Part shown: positions 25,101-33,522 of the stretch, piece by piece
Numbering within the stretch: the stretch's first letter is position 1
Layout of the letters: every line of letters starts with the position of its first letter
DNA from: a virus
Reading direction: 5' to 3' (one strand)
Length of the DNA stretch: 64,000 bases
IMG/VR virus record: IMGVR_UViG_3300022602_000084
Coordinates: 1 to 64,000 of that record
Translations under genes and position numbers: made by a program
Notes under the pieces: generated by a model
Databases searched by the model: none
Told to the model about the DNA's origin: nothing
Seen by the model: only the letters and a program-made list of their open reading frames with translations

Positions 25101-28100
25101 CATTGCAAGTAACACAGGGCGGTGCTTACATTGCTGGTAACTTGTTTGTTGGCGGAAACATTAATTTAACAAATACCAATACTACACAAATTACAGGTAA
25201 CAACGGTAGCTTTTACGGTAACGCAGCAGGATTTGGTGCATTATTTACTGGTATAAGCTCGGGATATGTGGTACAAGCACAAACGGTGATACAAGCAAGT
25301 ACCAACTTTAATGGCTACGCACAAATAAACCATCAGAATATCAACTCAGGAGCCAATGCGTCAACTGACTTTGTGGCCACTGCGGATACAGGAACTGCTG
25401 GCTCTGGCTACATTGACATGGGTATCAACAGTTCGGGCTTTGTTGGTGGTAGCGGCAACGAATTAAACTATCCACTTGATGGTTATGTGTATGTTCAAGG
25501 AACTTCAAACAGTAACGGTAATTTGATATTGAGCACTGAAGGTGCCACCGACGTTGTAATCACAACAAATGGTCAAGGTTTAGTTAATCAACAGGCAAGA
25601 TTTAAAAATAACGTGGGTTTGATTATATATCAAACAACAACAAGTACTAATACCACAAGCGGTGCATTGCAGGTGGCTGGCGGTGCGGGTATTGCAGGAG
25701 CAGTTTATGCCGGAAGCATACAAAATACTCCAATTGGTAGCACTGCTGCCAGTACCGGTAACTTTACTACATTAAATGCTAGTACTGGGTTAACTGCAAG
25801 TACTGTAAGTGCAGCAACGATCGGTAACGTTGGTGCAAGTGGACAATTTGGTACAATTATTGCAAGTACAGTAAATGCTGCCACAATTGGTAACACAGGT
25901 GCTACAATTACTGGTGCTAGTGAAACATTATCGGGCACATTAATTGCTGCTACAGTCAATGCGGCCACAATTGGTAATACCGGTGCAGTATTTTCAGGTG
26001 CCAACCAAACATTATCAGGCACATTGATAGCTGCCACAGTCAATGCTGCCACAATTGGTAACACTGGTGCAACTGTAACAGGAACAAACGTAAATGGTGT
26101 TTATGTGTTGGCTTCTACTGGACTTTCGACTGCTAATGCAGTTATAACAGGTGGAAGTATTAATGGTACAACTATTGGTGCTACTAATGCAAGTACTGGT
26201 AATTTTACTACATTAAATGCAACAACTTCGGTTACAACTGCTACAGTAAATGCTGCCACAATTGGTAATACCGGTGCCAACGTAGTTGGTACAGGTACTT
26301 ACTTGACGTCATTGACCGGCAGCAACGTTAACGGTACAGTAAACACTGCCAACGTAAGCTATTACAAAGCAGTTCAAAATGTAACCAATAATCAAACTTT
26401 CTACTTGGGCTTTGCCAATGCCACAAGTGGTAACAGTACATTCAATACAACCACAACAGTCAACGTTAACCCCAGTACCGGTAACGTTTATGCAACTGCA
26501 TTTGTTGGTTCTGGTGCTTATTTAACCAACATCTCAATTGGTTCCTTGAGCGGAACCTATCCAGCAGCAAACGCTGCAATCTATACTGGAGTTACAAATA
26601 ACACCAGCGGTAGTACTTTCTATCCAATACTGAGCGGACAAAGTACTACTGGTAATGTACAAGCTCAAGTAAACGGTAGCTTGAGTTATGTTCCAAACAC
26701 TGGAACATTGAGTGCAGTAGCATTTAGCGGAAGTGGTACAAGTTATATTCAAACCCTGCAAGTTAACGGAGCCTTTACCGGTTGCGGTACAGTTGCAGCA
26801 ACTAGCGGTGCGTCAAGTACCAGTACCGCAACCGGTGCACTACAAGTAACAGGCGGTGTTGGCGTAACCGGTAACATATATGTTGGTGGTACTGGTGTAT
26901 TTGGATCCAGTTTAAATTACACTCCTGCAAACGCACCGATACAGGTTGGATACAGTATCAACAACTACTCACAGTTTACAATACAAAATGCCAATGCTGG
27001 TAACAATGCAAGTACTGATATTGCTGCAGTGGCCAACAACGGTAGCGACAACGACACTTATGTTGACATGGGTATTGTCAGTTCAGGATACAGTCAAGCT
27101 GCATACAGTTTGTACAAACCCAACGACGGATATTTGATTGTTGCCGGTAACACCACAACTGGTGGTGGTAACTTGATATTAAACACCTATAAAAGTAACG
27201 ATATCATATTTGCCACAGGCGGTACAACAACACAATTTGAAGTTGCACGTATCACAAGCGGCAACGTGGTAGTTATCAAGTCAACAAATAACAACACATT
27301 AGCGGCCAATACTGGGGCATTGCAAGTTTGGGGCGGGGCAAGTGTAAGCGGCAACGTTTATATTGGCGGTTCATCGTACTATATGGGCGGTGCGTTGTTT
27401 AACCACAACCAAGCCAGTGCAGGCACAACAGGTGGCGCAAACCAAAATGCATTTATCATGCAAGGTGTCAACGACTCAACACTGATTTATGCCAAGCCAC
27501 TGACTGCATATGACGCAGTTATCATTGGTGGCAATGCAGCAAGCACAAGTTTTGCACAAGGTGCCAAGTTTGTTGTTAACAGTACAGACTCAATGTTGTT
27601 GCCGGTTGGTACTAACGCACAACGTCCAGGTAGCAGTGGTGGTACAGATACTACTGGTATGTTCCGCTATAGCTCAACTGCCAATGCAATTGAATGGTAT
27701 AACGGCACAAGTTGGCAATCGGCAAGCAGTAGCTTTACAGTTATTGCTGACCAACAGTTTACAGGAACTGGATCGCAAACCAACTTTACCTTGAGCACCA
27801 GCCAAACCACTGCAAGTTGTATTGTAAGCATCAACGGTGTAGTACAAATACCAACACTGGCATACTCGGTATCAGGAACAACACTAACATTTACCGAAGC
27901 TCCGCAAACCACTGACGTAATTGATGTACGTATGCTGACAACCACTGCCACAGTGCTGGGATTAAGTGATGTTTCGGGTTATAACCAAGTTAACGTTGCA
28001 ACCGGAACAGGCATTACTTTTGTAACAGGCACAACACAGGCCACAACACAGTACACAATTGACACCAACGGTGGTTTTGTGACCAACGGCAGTAACGTGA

Positions 28101-28411
28101 CAATAGCCAGTGCTGGTACAAGTGTAATTGATAACTTGTATGCCAATACTTATAGTAGTGCCAAGTATACTATTACAGCAACATTGGCTGGTACAACTAT
28201 TCGCGAAATCACTGAAGTATTAATGGTACATACTGGTAACGGAGCAGGTGCTGGATCGGTATACATGTCAAGTTATGGTCGAGTAAATACTGCTGGTAAT
28301 ACACTGGTAACTTATAGCGGATCAACAAGTGGTAATATTGCTCAATTGCAGGCTACTACGACAAATGCCAATACAATCTTGAGGATCAAACGAGATTATA
28401 TGGCAATTTAA
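22187..28411 (+). CDS. Giant repetitive long tail fibre protein (2074 aa)
   Basis: The largest gene of the window. The N-terminal 130 residues contain a conserved phage fibre head: NVTILGNFTVANSYTQLNSVNTYVNDPLVVFNNG, then GVLMNR and AWVWEES. A long shaft follows, built from repeated beta modules, above all about twelve copies of a TVNAATIGNTGA unit, often in 28-residue tandem spacing, and several TSGALQVxGGxGIxGxxYxG units. Near the C terminus come RPGSSGGTDTTGMFRYSSTANAIEWYNGTSW and DQQFTGTGSQTNFTLS modules, and the end shared with the 441-residue protein. Repeats are in frame and not degenerate at DNA level, which favours recombination-driven length change. Confidence 0.85.
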   Translation: MAVTRIQNNQITDSTINAQYKVQSGTVTGNLFATNLTLNSNVTILGNFTVANSYTQLNSVNTYVNDPLVVFNNGYTGSPTYDIGVLMNRNLQPVTGYGGQSVNAAWVWEESSNQFQGILTTETGTTTGVINNSGYANLRIGNVFSISQTVTNGLSAGSLTTGGALTVSGASALNTVTGASFQGIIGNSAAAAGTFTTLTASSATVNGTVIANTVNAVTIGNTGANINGTGTYLTALNASNLSSGTVPSAQISGAYTGITQVGTLTGLTTSGTIIAATVNAATIGNSGAVFSGASETLTGTLIAATVNAATIGNTGATGTFQTLNSVYSNPTNLATSNAVITGGSVNGTPVGATVASTGNFTTLNATTSITTATVNAATIGNAGAVFSGASETLTGTLIAATVNAATIGNTGANLVGTGTYITGLSSSNISGTVATANVAINVQTNLNVDTTNAHLPIMLGNTATTGNSQVGVSSNLWYDPATQYFNAPNLSTGSASGTVATNILNAAVGASNVTVFNTTTANINMGGAATIVALGASNVNFNVGGGTGNISAGNVTATTLYGNFIGTAALSTLTTSSTIIANGNIVAASGTASSNTTTGALVVAGTGGLGVGGAVYAGSVYDSGNRVLSTSSGAGNLAISGNAVTLPLTGPGAVSVGSATNIPTIQTDQYGRIVSLTSNAVSTGFSLVGTSGSGTLSGGGTLTFASTNGVTIAVGSSYANISTPQDVRTTASPSFVNTTLSGTLIAATVNAATIGNTGASFSGANQTLSGTLIASTVNAATIGNTGAAFTGSSATITGTTQSTNTTSGALQVTGGVGIGANLYVGGNATIVGNLTVQGTVTSVNSEIVNQTEVVAGTLTANSTVAATNTTSGALQVAGGVGIQGAVYAGSIQNTPIGNTTASTGAFTTLTSSGTTIASGNIVAASGTASTSATTGALVVAGSGGAGIGGNLNVAGLAYFTDNIPNTGVNTGALQVTQGGAYIAGNLFVGGNINLTNTNTTQITGNNGSFYGNAAGFGALFTGISSGYVVQAQTVIQASTNFNGYAQINHQNINSGANASTDFVATADTGTAGSGYIDMGINSSGFVGGSGNELNYPLDGYVYVQGTSNSNGNLILSTEGATDVVITTNGQGLVNQQARFKNNVGLIIYQTTTSTNTTSGALQVAGGAGIAGAVYAGSIQNTPIGSTAASTGNFTTLNASTGLTASTVSAATIGNVGASGQFGTIIASTVNAATIGNTGATITGASETLSGTLIAATVNAATIGNTGAVFSGANQTLSGTLIAATVNAATIGNTGATVTGTNVNGVYVLASTGLSTANAVITGGSINGTTIGATNASTGNFTTLNATTSVTTATVNAATIGNTGANVVGTGTYLTSLTGSNVNGTVNTANVSYYKAVQNVTNNQTFYLGFANATSGNSTFNTTTTVNVNPSTGNVYATAFVGSGAYLTNISIGSLSGTYPAANAAIYTGVTNNTSGSTFYPILSGQSTTGNVQAQVNGSLSYVPNTGTLSAVAFSGSGTSYIQTLQVNGAFTGCGTVAATSGASSTSTATGALQVTGGVGVTGNIYVGGTGVFGSSLNYTPANAPIQVGYSINNYSQFTIQNANAGNNASTDIAAVANNGSDNDTYVDMGIVSSGYSQAAYSLYKPNDGYLIVAGNTTTGGGNLILNTYKSNDIIFATGGTTTQFEVARITSGNVVVIKSTNNNTLAANTGALQVWGGASVSGNVYIGGSSYYMGGALFNHNQASAGTTGGANQNAFIMQGVNDSTLIYAKPLTAYDAVIIGGNAASTSFAQGAKFVVNSTDSMLLPVGTNAQRPGSSGGTDTTGMFRYSSTANAIEWYNGTSWQSASSSFTVIADQQFTGTGSQTNFTLSTSQTTASCIVSINGVVQIPTLAYSVSGTTLTFTEAPQTTDVIDVRMLTTTATVLGLSDVSGYNQVNVATGTGITFVTGTTQATTQYTIDTNGGFVTNGSNVTIASAGTSVIDNLYANTYSSAKYTITATLAGTTIREITEVLMVHTGNGAGAGSVYMSSYGRVNTAGNTLVTYSGSTSGNIAQLQATTTNANTILRIKRDYMAI
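22820..26290 (+). repeat. In-frame tandem and dispersed repeats inside the giant fibre gene
   Basis: About twelve copies of a segment encoding TVNAATIGN(T/S/A)GA occur across this interval. Where they are tandem, the unit is 84 bp (28 codons), for example between 25957 and 26041. The core GCTGCCACAATTGG is nearly identical in most copies. This coding repeat creates long minus-strand open frames that are not genes. Confidence 0.85.
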
Positions 28412-28418
28412 TTGGCCG

Positions 28419-28435
28419 GGGTAGATGGTCTACCC
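28419..28435 (+). terminator. Possible terminator or mRNA-end hairpin after the giant fibre gene
   Basis: GGGTAGA-TGG-TCTACCC is a 7 bp perfect stem followed by TGAGCTTTTAATTCTT. The T run starts five bases after the stem, so termination is likely but weaker than at other sites here. Confidence 0.5.
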
Positions 28436-28482
28436 TGAGCTTTTAATTCTTCTGGGGAATATGGAACCAAGGAAAAACAAAA

Positions 28483-29157
28483 ATGGTAGCAAGCGTAAAC
28501 ACAAATTTTATAGTACAAAACGGTCTTACAGTAGGGCCAACAACAATATTTGCCGGCAACGGTGACGTTATTACTGCAGGTAATATCAGTACCACTAGTA
28601 CTACTCCTGCGTCTTTTGTCAATTTGACAGTATCGGGCAATTTAACAGTACAGGGCACAACAACATCGGTTCAAAACGAAACGGCAACTGGTAATATTAC
28701 ACCAGCAGCCAACGTAACATACAACATTGGATCAACTACTGCTTGGTGGAACAACTTTTACGGTACTGCGGTACATGCATTATACGCTGACTTGGCCGAA
28801 AACTATCAAGCCGATAAGTTCTACAATCCCGGAACAGTTCTAATGTTTGGCGGCGATCAAGAAGTTACACTAGCTTCGGCAGATACTACTGCGGTAGCCG
28901 GAATAGTCTCTACCAATCCCGCACATCTAATGAACGGTGCATTAACTGGACAGTACGTGGTGCCATTGGCACTGATAGGACGTGTGCCTTGCCAAGTGAT
29001 TGGACCAGTAGCCAAAGGTGATTTGCTAGTCAGTGCCGGATTTGGATACGCAAAAACCAATAACACTCCGGCAGTGGGAACTGTTTTGGGAAAAGCACTA
29101 GAAGATTTTGGCGTAAGTGCCAAAGGCGTTATTGAAGTGGTTGTGGGCAGAGTTTAA
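28483..29157 (+). CDS. Fibre/spike protein with conserved C-terminal 'YADLAENY' domain
   Basis: A 224-residue protein. The short N-terminal shaft (GNISTTSTTPASFVNLTVSGNLTVQG) leads to NIGSTTAWWNNFYGTAVHALYADLAENY, then GTVLMFGG, AGIVSTNPAHLMN, LIGRVPCQVIGPVAKGDLL and VLGKALEDF. The same C-terminal domain ends the 577-residue protein just downstream. Domains of this type end many aquatic phage fibres, where they may act in trimerisation or as a distal tip. Ribosome-binding site AAGGAA is present; no late box is seen directly upstream. Confidence 0.7.
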   Translation: MVASVNTNFIVQNGLTVGPTTIFAGNGDVITAGNISTTSTTPASFVNLTVSGNLTVQGTTTSVQNETATGNITPAANVTYNIGSTTAWWNNFYGTAVHALYADLAENYQADKFYNPGTVLMFGGDQEVTLASADTTAVAGIVSTNPAHLMNGALTGQYVVPLALIGRVPCQVIGPVAKGDLLVSAGFGYAKTNNTPAVGTVLGKALEDFGVSAKGVIEVVVGRV

Positions 29158-29173
29158 TACCAGCAAAAACTGT

Positions 29174-29205
29174 AAAAAAAGGGCCTTAATGGCCCTTTTG
29201 TTTTT
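29174..29205 (+). terminator. Rho-independent terminator
   Basis: GGGCC-TTAAT-GGCCC stem with seven A before it and TTTTGTTTTT after it. Confidence 0.9.
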
Positions 29206-29206
29206 A

Positions 29207-29213
29207 ATAAATA
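29207..29213 (+). promoter_or_regulatory. Late promoter ATAAATA
   Basis: Late-type box immediately after a terminator and 22 bp before the ATG at 29236. Confidence 0.6.
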
Positions 29214-29235
29214 TACAATAACACGGATGTAATAA

Positions 29236-30969
29236 ATGGCGTTAACGAGACCGACAATATATAACCTTCAAACCAATATTGAAGTTTTCAATGAATCAAT
29301 GACAGTATTGAATGCTGGTGCAAGTTCGGCTAACGTGGATGTGGGGTTTATCCTTAATCGAGCACACGGCCTAGTGCCAAATGCTGCGTTTTATTGGAGT
29401 GAAAGTACACAAAGTTTTGTAGTTGCTTTGACTTCAAATGCAGGAATTACCGCATCAAATATTTCAGTATCAAATTACGGAAACATTACCACCGGTAATA
29501 TCTATAACGCCAATACCATTACCACAAATGCCATAAGCACAGGAACCGCCACCATAAGCAGCAATGCCACTGTTTCTGGCAATCTTTTGGTCAGTAATTA
29601 CGGTATCCTTTGGAGCAGTAACGGCCAACCGTTCAGCAGCGGCGGCAACAGTTTCAATCCCGCAAGTCCGGGCACAATTGGCGGTACCACTCCCGGTGCC
29701 GCAACATTCAGCAGTTTAAAAACTACTCAATCAACTGTTACGTTGGGCACCAGTGCTGGCGCAATTAGCCAAGGTACTTATGCTGTTGGTATTGGTACTT
29801 ATGCTGGTTACAATACCCAAGGTGCTTACAGTGTTGTTATTGGCGGTCAAGCGGGTCAAAACACCGCTGGTGCACAGAGTGTGTTGATTGGATACAATGC
29901 CGGCTTTAACAGCAATAATGCCAACGTGGTATCTATTGGATCGTATGCTGGAACATCGTATGCTGGAGCAGGAGCAGTAGCAATTGGACCAGGGGCTGGA
30001 TCTACAAACCAAGCAACAAATGCAGTGGCCATTGGTAATCAAGCCGGAGTAGTGCAATCGGCGTCTAGTATAATATTGAATTCAACTGGTAGCACATTGA
30101 ACGACAATGGTATTACCGGCTTCTTTGTCAAGCCCACACGCAACGACACAGGTAATATCGGCAACGTGGTCATGTACAACACCACAACCGGCGAACACAC
30201 CTATTCCAACACTATCAGTATAGCCGGCAACCTAACAGTTGGTGGTAACATATATCAAAATAATACGATTTCAACTAGCATTACTCACGTACTAACACAC
30301 GGTAGTGACAATAATTTTCAATTATCAGCGCAAAACGGTGTATCAGTTAATACTACAGGTAGTGAAGTTGCAAGATTTGGTATTAATTATGCCACTGTGG
30401 GTTGGGACAGTTTTACACAATATATTCGAGGTAGTTCTTCACAAAACGGTTATCAAACTCTATGGGCCGGTAATACTGCTATCATGACTGTACAAACTGG
30501 TAGTGTGGTACCGGTGGCCAACGTTACTACCACGTTGGGATCAAGCACGGCATGGTGGAGTACTATTTATGGAACTGCAATACACGCACAATATGCTGAC
30601 TTGGCTGAAAACTATACAAGCGACAATCAATACCCACCAGGCACTGTGGTAGTATTTGGTGGCGAAGCCGAAATTACAACAACCGACACAAGCCACGACA
30701 CTAGAGTAGCAGGCGTAATATCTACGAACCCTGCTTATCTAATGAACGATAATAATCAAGGATTACCAGTGGCATTGACTGGTCGAGTTCCATGTCGTGT
30801 ACAAGGACCAGTGGTAAAAGGACAAGTACTAGTGACCAGCAACACTCCCGGTGTTGCTCAAGCCATTGACAATAGCAAATTTTTGCCAGGGTGTGTATTG
30901 GGAAAAGCCTTGGAAGCGATAAATACAAGTACAATAGCAACCATTGAAGTAGTGGTGGGAAGATTCTAA
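29236..30969 (+). CDS. Tail fibre protein with adhesin-head-like repeats
   Basis: A 577-residue protein. The N terminus (RPTIYNLQTNIEVFNESMTVLNAG, GFILNRAHG, FYWSEST) resembles the head of the giant fibre. Residues of about 170-280 are YadA/Hep_Hag-like repeats of about 14-18 residues (AVGIGTYAGYNTQGAYSV, SVLIGYNAGFNSNNANVV, AVAIGPGAGSTNQATNAV), a left-handed beta-roll typical of trimeric adhesins. The C-terminal domain (YADLAENY, GTVVVFGG, LTGRVPCRVQGPVVKG, VLGKALEA) matches the preceding gene. It is a likely receptor-binding fibre. Confidence 0.75.
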   Translation: MALTRPTIYNLQTNIEVFNESMTVLNAGASSANVDVGFILNRAHGLVPNAAFYWSESTQSFVVALTSNAGITASNISVSNYGNITTGNIYNANTITTNAISTGTATISSNATVSGNLLVSNYGILWSSNGQPFSSGGNSFNPASPGTIGGTTPGAATFSSLKTTQSTVTLGTSAGAISQGTYAVGIGTYAGYNTQGAYSVVIGGQAGQNTAGAQSVLIGYNAGFNSNNANVVSIGSYAGTSYAGAGAVAIGPGAGSTNQATNAVAIGNQAGVVQSASSIILNSTGSTLNDNGITGFFVKPTRNDTGNIGNVVMYNTTTGEHTYSNTISIAGNLTVGGNIYQNNTISTSITHVLTHGSDNNFQLSAQNGVSVNTTGSEVARFGINYATVGWDSFTQYIRGSSSQNGYQTLWAGNTAIMTVQTGSVVPVANVTTTLGSSTAWWSTIYGTAIHAQYADLAENYTSDNQYPPGTVVVFGGEAEITTTDTSHDTRVAGVISTNPAYLMNDNNQGLPVALTGRVPCRVQGPVVKGQVLVTSNTPGVAQAIDNSKFLPGCVLGKALEAINTSTIATIEVVVGRF

Positions 30970-30981
30970 ACAGGATATCAA

Positions 30982-31734
30982 ATGCAACAAATAAAACGAC
31001 TTTACAGAAGTACCTACAGTGGCGAAAGCGTGGTCAAGAACTTGACCTATGCAAATAATACTTGGACCCCTGAATTGGAATTGGTGCCAAACAATGTGTT
31101 CAACACACATACCACAACACAGGCCGCAGTAATTGGCAATGGCGAAAGCCGAGCCAATTTTGATTTGAATTTGGTAGTAAAACACGTGGCCGGACTAGGC
31201 GGAATAGACAGCTTGCAAACTTATGGATGCAATGCCCTATACCGGGACTATACGCCAGATTTTTTGGTTGCAGTTGGCGAAGATATTGTTCGAGAAATTG
31301 CCGAGTCCAACTATTGCACCGACAATATTGTTTACGCCAATGCCGATTATTTGTTGACTTACTCAAATCGATTTTATTTAATACCGCAAAATTTATATCT
31401 AGATTCTGGAGCAGTTGCTGCATACATGGCCTGCTTTGATGGACACAAGAAAGTATTTTTATTGGGATTTGACAGTTATGACGAAACAGGTCCGTATAAC
31501 AACATTTACAAAGGTACCAATGGATACCAATTGACTGATAAATTGCATTCAAATGTGTTCTTTACACAATCACTGCATTCAGTAATGACTACATACAGTG
31601 ATGTAGAGTTCGTTAGAGTAATGCCGGAAGCCACTTGGTGGGCACACGATCAACACAACGTGTTACCAAATTTTAGACAAATCAATTACAAGGATTTTGT
31701 GCTCGAAGCCGATCTTGGCTTATTGGCTGCTTAA
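30982..31734 (+). CDS. Rossmann-type protein related to DUF115 / GT42 sialyltransferases
   Basis: A 250-residue protein with AVIGNGESRANFDL near residue 50, TYGCNALYRDYTPDFLVAVGEDI next, and SGAVAAYMACFDGHKKVFLLGFDSYDE later. This succession (GNGxS, C/YGCNxxYRD, SGxxAAxxAxxxGxKxVxLxGFD) is the layout of DUF115 and CstI-like GT42 enzymes, which bind a nucleotide or nucleotide-sugar. It directly follows the fibre genes, so it might modify fibre or host glycans. It is not a close match to any enzyme of known specificity, and the family call is by eye. Confidence 0.5.
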   Translation: MQQIKRLYRSTYSGESVVKNLTYANNTWTPELELVPNNVFNTHTTTQAAVIGNGESRANFDLNLVVKHVAGLGGIDSLQTYGCNALYRDYTPDFLVAVGEDIVREIAESNYCTDNIVYANADYLLTYSNRFYLIPQNLYLDSGAVAAYMACFDGHKKVFLLGFDSYDETGPYNNIYKGTNGYQLTDKLHSNVFFTQSLHSVMTTYSDVEFVRVMPEATWWAHDQHNVLPNFRQINYKDFVLEADLGLLAA

Positions 31735-32159
31735 TTGAGAATATTTTCCAAAGTCTTAATTTTTTTACGCACAATATCAAAACTAAAACTACGCCACAAG
31801 CCGGGATGTAACGGCTTGGGGTAATCATCTAGTTCAACCCAACAATAGCCTCGATGCTCGTCGTTTAGTGCAGGCACAAATTCGGCGTCAACACCAACAA
31901 GAAAAGTATAGTACACAAATTTACGATTGTCGGCGGTAAATGTTTCGAGTGGAATAAATTTTTGCGTAGAATAATCCGCTCCAATTTCTTCGCGGATCTC
32001 TCGAATCAAGCCCTGCATCACAGTTTCGCCAAGATCCACTTTGCCGCCTACTATGCCCCACGAGCCTGAATGTCGGCTTTTGTTACGTAGCAAAAACAAA
32101 TATCGGTTGGTACTTCGAGCATAAATCAATGCCCCGCATCCTTCTAAATGCTCGCTCAT
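31731..32159 (-). CDS. Nudix hydrolase
   Basis: A 142-residue protein with a complete Nudix box at 38-61 (GGKVDLGETVMQGLIREIREEIGA), so it should cleave a nucleoside diphosphate linked to another group with Mg2+. Substrates could be damaged dNTPs, NAD-type or capped RNA 5' ends; the sequence does not say. The start at 32159 is chosen because its ATG overlaps the gp15 stop as TAATG; six more codons are open upstream. It is transcribed with gp15 and gp14, unusual company for a Nudix gene. Confidence 0.85.
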   Translation of the reverse strand: MSEHLEGCGALIYARSTNRYLFLLRNKSRHSGSWGIVGGKVDLGETVMQGLIREIREEIGADYSTQKFIPLETFTADNRKFVYYTFLVGVDAEFVPALNDEHRGYCWVELDDYPKPLHPGLWRSFSFDIVRKKIKTLENILN

Positions 32160-33520
32160 TACAACACCAAACTCCAATTACCGGCCTTGTACACTCCTTG
32201 GTAGCTCTTGGTCCATGCACCGTTGTTCCAAACATACTGTATCTGTGTGGTCAAATTGGTAACATACTGTATGGATGTATTACTGCTATCAAATGCCACA
32301 GTCCAATAACTACCGTTCCATTCGATAATGTCATTGGCACGAGCAATCAAATTGGTTCCCGGAGCTCCGGCCCAAGCAGCAGCACTGGTACTATTGGCAT
32401 CGCCAATGGGATTTAGAATCAAATATCTAGTGCCGGTTGTGGGATGTAAAATATTGTTGTCAACAGTTACAGTATAGGGATCAATTACGGCATTGACTGG
32501 TGGTAATGTATTGGCCGGAAATGTTTGCGTATCAGGAGTAAACAACAATTGTGTGGGGTTGCTGGGATTGTATGCCACAACTCCAACAATTTCGTGATTG
32601 CCGTCGGTGTAGTCAAATGACAGTCGCACTTGGCTTATGCCGTTGGTTAGTTTGCCGTAGTTGGTAATCAAGTTTTGCCACGATGCTGCAGTGCCTTCTC
32701 CTGATTCGGGCAAAGGCTGATACAGGGTAAGTGTATTGCCCATATAGATTAAATCGTAACTGAGTGGAGTAAATCGCATTTGAGTGTTGGCCACTGTGTT
32801 TACAATGTCAATGTTAAGGTCGCCGCCAACATCGTATATGTTGGCAATAATTTGTGCTACAACGCCGGCTTTTTTGACCTTGGCTGGGAGACTTATCCAA
32901 ATTGGCAAATCAAAAGTCAAACTTGCAATATCTATATTGTCGTCGGTGCCCAACGGCACAGTTCTATTAGTGTAACTTATATCGGTCAATAATGCAACAC
33001 TTAAACTGGTCCAGTCTAGGTAATTGTCAGTGCTCTGTATTTCAAAGCCGGGATTGAACAAGGGCAACAACTGTTCAAGCAATTGTTGCTTTTGATCAGT
33101 GTTGCTGGTCCATATGTCCAACTTCATTTGTAATCGATACGGTGCCGGCATCATTCGCTCCACACTGTACGCACCGCCTTGCGTTCCAGTTGGCAATTGT
33201 GTAACAGGATCTATGTTTTGTTCAATGATTCTTTGATAGCTTTCAAAATAGGGATTTTGCATCCGCTCTCGATCATAAGTCAACGCATTGATGTAGGTGG
33301 CCATTGCCGGCACTGCATTTAAAGGATTTTCACTGTTGAGCCTAATAATTGTATCGGCTTGATGACTTGGAGATCCATAATAAACCGGAACAGTTTGTAG
33401 AGTGCGATTTCCAGTAGCATCCATTCCAAATTCTACTTGGAAATTTGATACCATTCGCATGAACTGTGCTACAAATCTACGGATTTGCCCATCGTATGTA
33501 AATTGAACTAGACTGGCCAT
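32159..33520 (-). CDS. 15: gp15-like tail sheath stabilising (tail terminator) protein
   Basis: A 453-residue protein with N-terminal IRRFVAQFMRMVSNFQVEFG, TVPVYYGSPSHQA, then MPAPYRLQMKLDIWTSNTDQ and LLEQLLPLFNPGFEIQ, DWTSLSVALL and LTFDLPIWISLPAKV, the pattern of T4 gp15, which caps the tail and joins it to the neck. T4 gp15 is 272 residues; here about 180 extra C-terminal residues form an Asn/Thr-rich beta region. It is on the minus strand, two bases after gp14. Confidence 0.88.
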   Translation of the reverse strand: MASLVQFTYDGQIRRFVAQFMRMVSNFQVEFGMDATGNRTLQTVPVYYGSPSHQADTIIRLNSENPLNAVPAMATYINALTYDRERMQNPYFESYQRIIEQNIDPVTQLPTGTQGGAYSVERMMPAPYRLQMKLDIWTSNTDQKQQLLEQLLPLFNPGFEIQSTDNYLDWTSLSVALLTDISYTNRTVPLGTDDNIDIASLTFDLPIWISLPAKVKKAGVVAQIIANIYDVGGDLNIDIVNTVANTQMRFTPLSYDLIYMGNTLTLYQPLPESGEGTAASWQNLITNYGKLTNGISQVRLSFDYTDGNHEIVGVVAYNPSNPTQLLFTPDTQTFPANTLPPVNAVIDPYTVTVDNNILHPTTGTRYLILNPIGDANSTSAAAWAGAPGTNLIARANDIIEWNGSYWTVAFDSSNTSIQYVTNLTTQIQYVWNNGAWTKSYQGVYKAGNWSLVL

Positions 33521-33522
33521 GA

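Noticed and set aside
22820-26290. CRISPR-like regularly spaced repeats
   Set aside because: The repeats are in frame, code for a fibre shaft, the intervening sequence is also repetitive, and no cas genes are present.
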